A DNA stretch of 11,722 bases from Planctomycetota bacterium (GTDB taxonomy: Bacteria; Planctomycetota; Planctomycetia; Planctomycetales; Planctomycetaceae), in assembly GCA_026692825.1 (NCBI GenBank), contig JAPLOC010001326.1, forward strand, positions 5,630-17,351, written 5' to 3'. Positions within the stretch are counted from its first letter, which is position 1; the number at the start of each line of letters is the position of its first letter. Made by a program: the position numbers and the translations under genes. Shown in pieces: positions 7,286 to 11,722 of the stretch. Under the pieces are notes generated by a model. It saw only the letters and a program-made list of their open reading frames with translations, was not told where the DNA came from and searched no databases.

Positions 7286-8098
7286 CTACTCTTCGTCTTC
7301 CACAACCACATCCGCTTCGCCAGGATACGTCAGCTCGTTGCGAATCGACGTGATCGACGGATCGAGCGCCGCCATCCGACCGAGCAGACGCTTGGTCGCA
7401 ACGTCTTTCACTTCCCCCCGCAGGACAACGGTGTCTCCCTCGGTCGCCATCGCGATTCCCTGAAATTCTTTTCGGGTCGACAACTTGTCGATGCGTAGCG
7501 CGAGCTTGGTATGGGCGAGTTCGACGCGGGGAGCGGGATGGTCGAAACCGACCTTTAGCGACGGCTTGATTTGCCGCAGGTTTTGCTGCGTGTCGTTCGC
7601 GTTGAAATTCTGCCCTTGGCCGTTTTGGCCCTGGTTGTTGCGATTGCGATTCTGCTGGTTGCGGTTCTGGCCGAACTGCCCCTGCTGGCCAAATTGGCCC
7701 TGTTGACCGAATTGCCCCTGCTGGCCATTGCGGTTGTTGGCACCGTTTCGCCCATTGGCGGTGGTTCGGCCGTTGGCCCCCTGGGCTTGGCCCGCGTTCC
7801 GCATACCAACGAAGCCATTCGCCTGGGGGTTGAGTCCAGGTCCCGTACCCGCGGCACCGTTCTGCAATCCCGAAGCGGCTAGCCCCCCATTCCCCATCTG
7901 ACCTCCGGACCCACCCGCCCCCCCGGAACTGGGAGTCGACGCCGTGCTGCGACCGTTGGATCCATTCGTGGGGCTGTTCGCGCCGAACATGCCCGAGGAC
8001 TGACCCTGCCCCTGAGCTTGCGCCGCCGTCGCGAACACCGCGCCGCCGACAAAAGTCAGAACACAGCACAACAAAAACCGAGGCTTGAAGTTTGGCAT
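7286..8098 (-). CDS. Secreted BON-domain protein with Gln/Asn/Gly-rich low-complexity region
   Basis: This 270-residue protein starts at the ATG at 8098, which places a good signal peptide at the N-terminus (basic start, hydrophobic core LLCCVLTFVGGAVF, likely cleavage after AQA at residue 28). A GTG 22 codons upstream keeps the frame open but would bury the signal peptide. No clear Shine-Dalgarno precedes either start. Residues about 30-170 are rich in Gly, Asn and Gln and probably disordered, with three tandem copies of a QQGQFG unit at about 126-143. Residues about 194-258 look like a BON domain (GDTVVLRGEV then SITSIRNELTYPG), a fold linked to membrane or envelope association in OsmY-like proteins. 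The tail is acidic (EADVVVEDEE). The gene follows the lipoprotein and secretin genes on the same strand, suggesting an envelope role tied to the secretin, but with a 98-base gap it could have its own promoter. Confidence 0.85.
   Translation of the reverse strand: MPNFKPRFLLCCVLTFVGGAVFATAAQAQGQGQSSGMFGANSPTNGSNGRSTASTPSSGGAGGSGGQMGNGGLAASGLQNGAAGTGPGLNPQANGFVGMRNAGQAQGANGRTTANGRNGANNRNGQQGQFGQQGQFGQQGQFGQNRNQQNRNRNNQGQNGQGQNFNANDTQQNLRQIKPSLKVGFDHPAPRVELAHTKLALRIDKLSTRKEFQGIAMATEGDTVVLRGEVKDVATKRLLGRMAALDPSITSIRNELTYPGEADVVVEDEE
7671..7724 (-). repeat. Three 18-bp tandem units encoding QQGQFG
   Basis: Three consecutive 18-base units (7671-7688, 7689-7706, 7707-7724) differ at only a few positions each and encode repeated QQGQFG in the BON-domain protein. 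The differences are mostly synonymous, suggesting the peptide pattern is maintained. Further, less regular Gln/Asn/Gly codons flank the array. Copy number may vary between strains. Confidence 0.8.
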
Positions 8099-8179
8099 CG
8101 CGCACCCGTGGGAACTGCGGTCAATTTTCCGCGTTGAGGGTATTCTACTCCCCCAGGAAGTCACTGGTAAGTCTCGTAA

Positions 8180-8195
8180 GTGATCAAAGGATCAC
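8180..8195 (-). other. Short hairpin just after the lipoprotein stop codon
   Basis: GTGATC (8180-8185) and GATCAC (8190-8195) form a perfect six-base stem with a four-base loop, beginning two bases after the TAG at 8197-8199 in transcription order. No U run follows, so it is a poor intrinsic terminator. It could be a processing or mRNA-stability element between the lipoprotein and BON genes. Confidence 0.4.
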
Positions 8196-8196
8196 A

Positions 8197-9306
8197 CTAT
8201 TCGACGCCGAAGTCGGAATCGGCTTCCTCCTCTTCCAGTTCCGAAGCATCGGCCAACACCGCCGCTTGAACCGCACGCTCCGTTCGTCGGCGGGTACTCG
8301 CTCCCCGGACGAAACGTGTGGCCGGGGGCGACCTGTCGATGGCCGCGTCGTCATCCGCGTCGTCGAGTTCATCGGCATCCTCTTCGAAATTCGCCTGAAC
8401 GACGCGCCGGCCGCGACTCGTGCGGGCCAATTTTGGCATTTCCGTCTCCTCGTCGCCGGGAACCGAAAACGCTTCCCCTCGGGCACGCATTTCACGCACA
8501 ATCCGGTCGCGTTCGGAATCATCCAGTGGGGAGCCGACCGGCCGGCGCTTCGGGTGTTGCATCGCGGACAAGTCAATGGACTCCAACCGTTTGGCCAGCG
8601 TCGCGGAGACGTTGTCCTTGGCCCCCTTCCGGTGGGCAGACTTTCCGAAGGGACGAACTTGGGCGTCATCGAGTTCCACAACGTCGCTATCGTCCTCGTT
8701 CTCAAAATCAGCCGAGTCAACCGTTTCGCCTTTCAACCCTCCCCGCGTGGCGGCCGCTTCAGACTTGGTCTTCCGGCCAGGCAGGCCGATGTAGGCCATT
8801 TCCGAATGGATTGGCAAACCCCTTTCCGGAATGTACTTGACCCGCAAACCGCATTGCGCTTTATGGTATCCCGCTCGCGTGTAGGGAACGAAGACGGAAT
8901 AGACTTGTCCCAACTTCCCCTGTTCTCCCAGCAGCGTCCAGTGTTCGGCTTTGTATTGGAATTGGTGCAACGGTTTGATCTGTTCCTCGTCGGTCCCCTG
9001 ATCGTCAAACAAGTAGAACCAGACTTCGCCGTTCACCTTGGCGGCGACGGCGCTGTTCGCGGTGAAGAAGTAGATCTGACCCAGAAATCCGCGCGTGGTC
9101 TTGCCGTCGATTCCAGGCCCTTCGCCCGGTTGCCAGATCGGCAGAATCTGAACAACGGGGTTCTTGTCCCCGGAGGCGGGAACTTTGTCTTTTCCCAGCT
9201 TGAGACTCTCCAGCGAAGTGCAACCGGCGTTGCCAGCGACGATGCCGACAAGTCCCGCCAGCAGCAGTACCAGGCGAGTCATCGGAAGTTTCCAGAGGGT
9301 TCTCAT
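8197..9306 (-). CDS. Putative lipoprotein of planctomycete type, function unknown, next to secretin
   Basis: This 369-residue protein has a hydrophobic N-terminal segment (about residues 11-25) ending in GNAGC with Cys29, a plausible but non-ideal lipobox (Asn at -3). It is probably an outer-membrane or periplasmic lipoprotein. Residues about 48-176 form a compact domain with VVQILPIWQPGEGPGIDG, WFYLFDDQG and a final AYIGLPG. I recall similar domains in planctomycete proteins but know no name or function for them. The remaining half is charged and low in complexity, with acidic clusters (FENEDDSD, FEEDADELDDADDD, ELEEEEADSD) alternating with basic stretches, so it is probably disordered. ATG 9306 is preferred because AGGA lies nine bases upstream; a second ATG at 9282 would still leave a signal sequence. 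It lies 113 bases downstream of the secretin gene on the same strand. A pilotin-like or assembly role is possible but unproven. Confidence 0.8.
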   Translation of the reverse strand: MRTLWKLPMTRLVLLLAGLVGIVAGNAGCTSLESLKLGKDKVPASGDKNPVVQILPIWQPGEGPGIDGKTTRGFLGQIYFFTANSAVAAKVNGEVWFYLFDDQGTDEEQIKPLHQFQYKAEHWTLLGEQGKLGQVYSVFVPYTRAGYHKAQCGLRVKYIPERGLPIHSEMAYIGLPGRKTKSEAAATRGGLKGETVDSADFENEDDSDVVELDDAQVRPFGKSAHRKGAKDNVSATLAKRLESIDLSAMQHPKRRPVGSPLDDSERDRIVREMRARGEAFSVPGDEETEMPKLARTSRGRRVVQANFEEDADELDDADDDAAIDRSPPATRFVRGASTRRRTERAVQAAVLADASELEEEEADSDFGVE

Positions 9307-9369
9307 CGCACGTCATCCTGACGGTGTTGGAACGGAACGAACGAAACGCGACTGCGACGGGGTCGACGC

Positions 9370-9391
9370 CATGCCACCATCCGATGGCACG
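9370..9391 (-). other. Intercistronic hairpin between secretin and lipoprotein genes
   Basis: CATGCCA (9370-9376) can pair with TGGCACG (9385-9391) across an eight-base loop: seven pairs including one G-U wobble on the minus-strand transcript. It lies between the secretin stop and the lipoprotein start. With no U run it is more likely an mRNA-processing or attenuation-type element than a terminator, or it may be chance. Confidence 0.35.
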
Positions 9392-9419
9392 GGGTCAGTA
9401 TTTCAACGGTACCGGACGC

Positions 9420-11722
9420 CTACCGAACCACTCGGCGGGCCTTCGATTTCGGCACGACGTCTTCAATCTCATCGTCCGAAGCCACGACCTTCAGTCGCTT
9501 GGGTGACTTGGCGACCGGAGCGATCTGGTAGTCGGCGAATTCTTCGAAGTCTTCGGGAGAGTCCTCAGGGGCTTCCGCCAGGGTGACCTTGGTTTCAAAC
9601 TTCGGCTTCAGACTGCTCCCGCCGCGCTTCGCACCCGGCCGGGGTCGTGGTGCCTTGATCTCATGGTCGTTGATCAGGTCGTCTGGTTCGGGCGGGGGAG
9701 GAATCATGGGGGGCCCCCGTCGCGAAGGCTGCGACGATTTCGAGGGTTGGTAAGATCCCGGGGCCGGCGGCATTTGGTAGTTCGATCCCCCCGTTGACAT
9801 TCCCGTCGAGGTGGGGAAGCCGGTGAATTCTTCGGGAACACCGAACAGCGGTCCATGCATCGATTCGGCTTCACACTCGATGAAGTTGATCCGCTGGGTT
9901 TCGATCTCCTTGACCATCTCGGCTTCCTCTTCATTCCGGATGATGCGGGGAGTCAGGAAGATCAGCAGTTCGGTCCGGCGGGTCGACTTGATGTCCTGGC
10001 GAAAGAGCTGTCCCAGGAACGGGATGTCTCCCAGCAGGGGAACTTTGCGTTCTTCGTTCGTGTTGGTGCTGGTGATCATACCCCCCAGGACGATCGTCTG
10101 GCCGGTCCGCACGATGACCGACGTCTGAGCGTTGGTCGTGTCGATGATCGGCGACGTGACCGTACTGCCGTTGGGGTTCGTGAACAGCGGAATCCCCTTC
10201 GGATTTAAGGCGTCTTTACGGGCGGCGACTTCCATCACCACCATTCCCTCGGGACTGATGCGGGGAATCACTTCCAGAATGATGCCGACGTTACGGGGCT
10301 GCACGAGCGGCGTCGCGTTACCGGTCTGCTGGTTGATCGTGAAGCTGTTCACGCGGGGAACTTCCTGCCCCACTTGAATTGTGGCGAGCTGGTTGTCGAG
10401 CGCCTGAATTTGCGGTCGGCTGAGAACGTCGATCCGGCGACGCACCGCCAAAGCCCGCAACAGAACGTTGACACTTTCCGAGCCGGCGGCCAACACGAGA
10501 CCGCCATAGCCCAAGTCACTGTTGACGCGGCCTACTCCAAGGCTTGTCAGCCCCTGCGAGGCGAGCCGCGAGGCGTTGATCGTGGGAGAGGTATTGTTCC
10601 CCAGCGGCTGGTTGTTGAAGTTGTAGCCGGGGGTCGAACTTTGCGACACAATCGTCTGCGTTGTGGTTGCGACACCGTTCGGCGAAGTGTTCGTGATCGG
10701 CACCTGGACGAGTTCGGTGATCGCACTGCGGTTGAACAGGAGCTTATCCTGCAAACCGAGTTCCACACCCCATTCGTCATTGCTCGACAGTTCCACCTCC
10801 ACCAGCAGGGCCTGAATGACCACCTGTTTGGGAACCTGGTCCAGTTCCTGCACCATCTGAATGATGTCGTTGAAGTACCGTGGCGTGGCGCTGATCAGCA
10901 GCTTGTTGCCGACCGGTTCGGGAACCACGACCACTTCGCGGTCGAACTGGTCAAACGCACTGGTGAGGGCGGGATCCTGTTGGTCGATTTGCCGACGCGA
11001 GTTCAGGAACTGCTGAATCGCGTTCGCGACGTCGGCCGCCGGGCTGTTCCGCAAGGCGTAAACGCGGTTCTGGCGCTGACGGACGTCGCTGGCATCGAGT
11101 GACAACAGCACGGCATGCACGACTTGCAGCGCCTCGGCGCCACCGATCGCGATGATGCTGTTGGTGCGGGTGTCGACCGAGAACTTGAGAGGAATCAGCG
11201 TGCTGCTGGGGTCGTCGGTGCCGGCGAGCAGCAGCCCGCCACCCAACGCCTGGTTTCCCCCCTGGCGTTGACGCTGAGTCTGGTTTGAGAACAAGCCTTC
11301 GAGCAGGGAGACCATGCCCGAGGCGTCGGCGTTCGACAGGGGGAACACCTTGATCTCGGCGACCGCTCCCGAGGGCTTGTCGAGCCGTTTGATCAACGAT
11401 TCGATCAGAGGAATGCTCTCGGGCGGGGCGGTGACAACGATACTGTTGGTTCGAGCGTCGGGGCTGATGCGGATATCGGACACGAGTCCCGAGCGCATCG
11501 CCCGTTCCTTTTTGCCGGCCGCGTCCACGAACTCAAGAATCGCGCTCTTCACATCCCGCAGATCTTCGTTCTGGATCTGCTGGTTGGCACCGCCGGCACC
11601 GCCGCCACCGAATTGTCCACCGCCCCCTTGCCCTTGCTGGGTCTGGTTGACGCGGGCTGGCGACAACACGCTCAGCAGCGCCTGCTGCATGGTCGTCGCG
11701 AGGTCATCGGCGGTCGCGTTTT
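9420..11722 (-). CDS. Secretin of the GspD/type II-III secretion superfamily (N-terminus off right edge)
   Basis: The frame stays open to the right edge (NATADDLATT precedes the first visible Met), so the gene is 5'-partial with 766 residues visible. Three NolW-like secretin N domains can be recognised by repeated TNSI/GNKL strands and LI..LD helices (about 91-114, 186-209, 271-294). The secretin core follows at about 298-595: ALLVEVELSSNDEWGVELG (304-322), VGQEVPRV (450-457), the signature VPLLGDIPFLGQLFR (560-574) and the final strand LLIFLTPRII (585-594). Such proteins form the outer-membrane gate ring for protein export or pilus assembly. A Gly/Gln-rich linker sits at about 28-48. The C-terminal 170 residues are an extension: Pro-rich (PPMIPPPPEPDD), then alternating acidic and Lys/Arg-rich, ending RRVVR. 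The signal peptide and any N0 domain would lie upstream. Lipoprotein and BON genes follow. No ATPase or inner-membrane partner is visible, so the exact system (type II or other) is not settled. Confidence 0.95.
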   Translation of the reverse strand, partial: NATADDLATTMQQALLSVLSPARVNQTQQGQGGGGQFGGGGAGGANQQIQNEDLRDVKSAILEFVDAAGKKERAMRSGLVSDIRISPDARTNSIVVTAPPESIPLIESLIKRLDKPSGAVAEIKVFPLSNADASGMVSLLEGLFSNQTQRQRQGGNQALGGGLLLAGTDDPSSTLIPLKFSVDTRTNSIIAIGGAEALQVVHAVLLSLDASDVRQRQNRVYALRNSPAADVANAIQQFLNSRRQIDQQDPALTSAFDQFDREVVVVPEPVGNKLLISATPRYFNDIIQMVQELDQVPKQVVIQALLVEVELSSNDEWGVELGLQDKLLFNRSAITELVQVPITNTSPNGVATTTQTIVSQSSTPGYNFNNQPLGNNTSPTINASRLASQGLTSLGVGRVNSDLGYGGLVLAAGSESVNVLLRALAVRRRIDVLSRPQIQALDNQLATIQVGQEVPRVNSFTINQQTGNATPLVQPRNVGIILEVIPRISPEGMVVMEVAARKDALNPKGIPLFTNPNGSTVTSPIIDTTNAQTSVIVRTGQTIVLGGMITSTNTNEERKVPLLGDIPFLGQLFRQDIKSTRRTELLIFLTPRIIRNEEEAEMVKEIETQRINFIECEAESMHGPLFGVPEEFTGFPTSTGMSTGGSNYQMPPAPGSYQPSKSSQPSRRGPPMIPPPPEPDDLINDHEIKAPRPRPGAKRGGSSLKPKFETKVTLAEAPEDSPEDFEEFADYQIAPVAKSPKRLKVVASDDEIEDVVPKSKARRVVR

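Noticed and set aside
7125..8105. Long open frame on the minus strand overlapping the BON-domain gene.
   Set aside because: Its translation is Arg/Gly/Ser-rich nonsense typical of an off-frame read of GC-rich DNA. The overlapping frame has a signal peptide and BON domain.
8092..9321. 409-codon open frame on the plus strand opposite the lipoprotein gene.
   Set aside because: It is antisense to a gene with a signal sequence and compact domain, starts inside the BON gene's signal peptide region, and shows no domain of its own.

Overview
The window looks like chromosomal DNA from a planctomycete, probably in or near the order Planctomycetales. GC is fairly high. Four traits point there: a surface protein with an N-terminal LEPR-XLL-type motif (LESRVLLSA), an ECF sigma factor of the form common in that phylum, a membrane Ser/Thr kinase fused to WD40 propellers, and a secretin cluster with a lipoprotein of planctomycete type. 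The assignment rests on recognising families, not on a search.

Layout. Positions 1-2791 (minus strand) hold the first 930 codons of a large exported beta-rich protein whose C-terminus lies beyond the left edge. A 236-bp divergent intergenic region follows, with two clear inverted repeats around an AT-rich core. Positions 3028-7001 (plus strand) hold an ECF sigma factor and a 1119-residue kinase whose start overlaps the sigma stop codon (ATGA). A 284-bp convergent gap separates the kinase from three minus-strand genes, which in transcription order are a secretin (5' end beyond the right edge), a putative lipoprotein, and a secreted BON-domain protein with a Gln/Asn/Gly-rich repeat region.

How the parts may work together. 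The sigma-kinase pair has the architecture of a signalling module: an extracytoplasmic double propeller, one membrane segment, a cytoplasmic kinase domain and a co-translated sigma factor. The divergent surface-protein gene is a natural candidate target, but this is inference. The secretin, lipoprotein and BON protein probably form or accompany an outer-membrane export channel. No inner-membrane or ATPase components of a secretion system are in the window.

The most interesting points are the sigma-kinase coupling, the structured divergent promoter region, a nine-G tract in the propeller coding region that could be slippage-prone, and the secretin/lipoprotein/BON grouping with its low-complexity and charged tails. 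No RNA genes, CRISPR arrays, insertion sequences or phage genes were seen.
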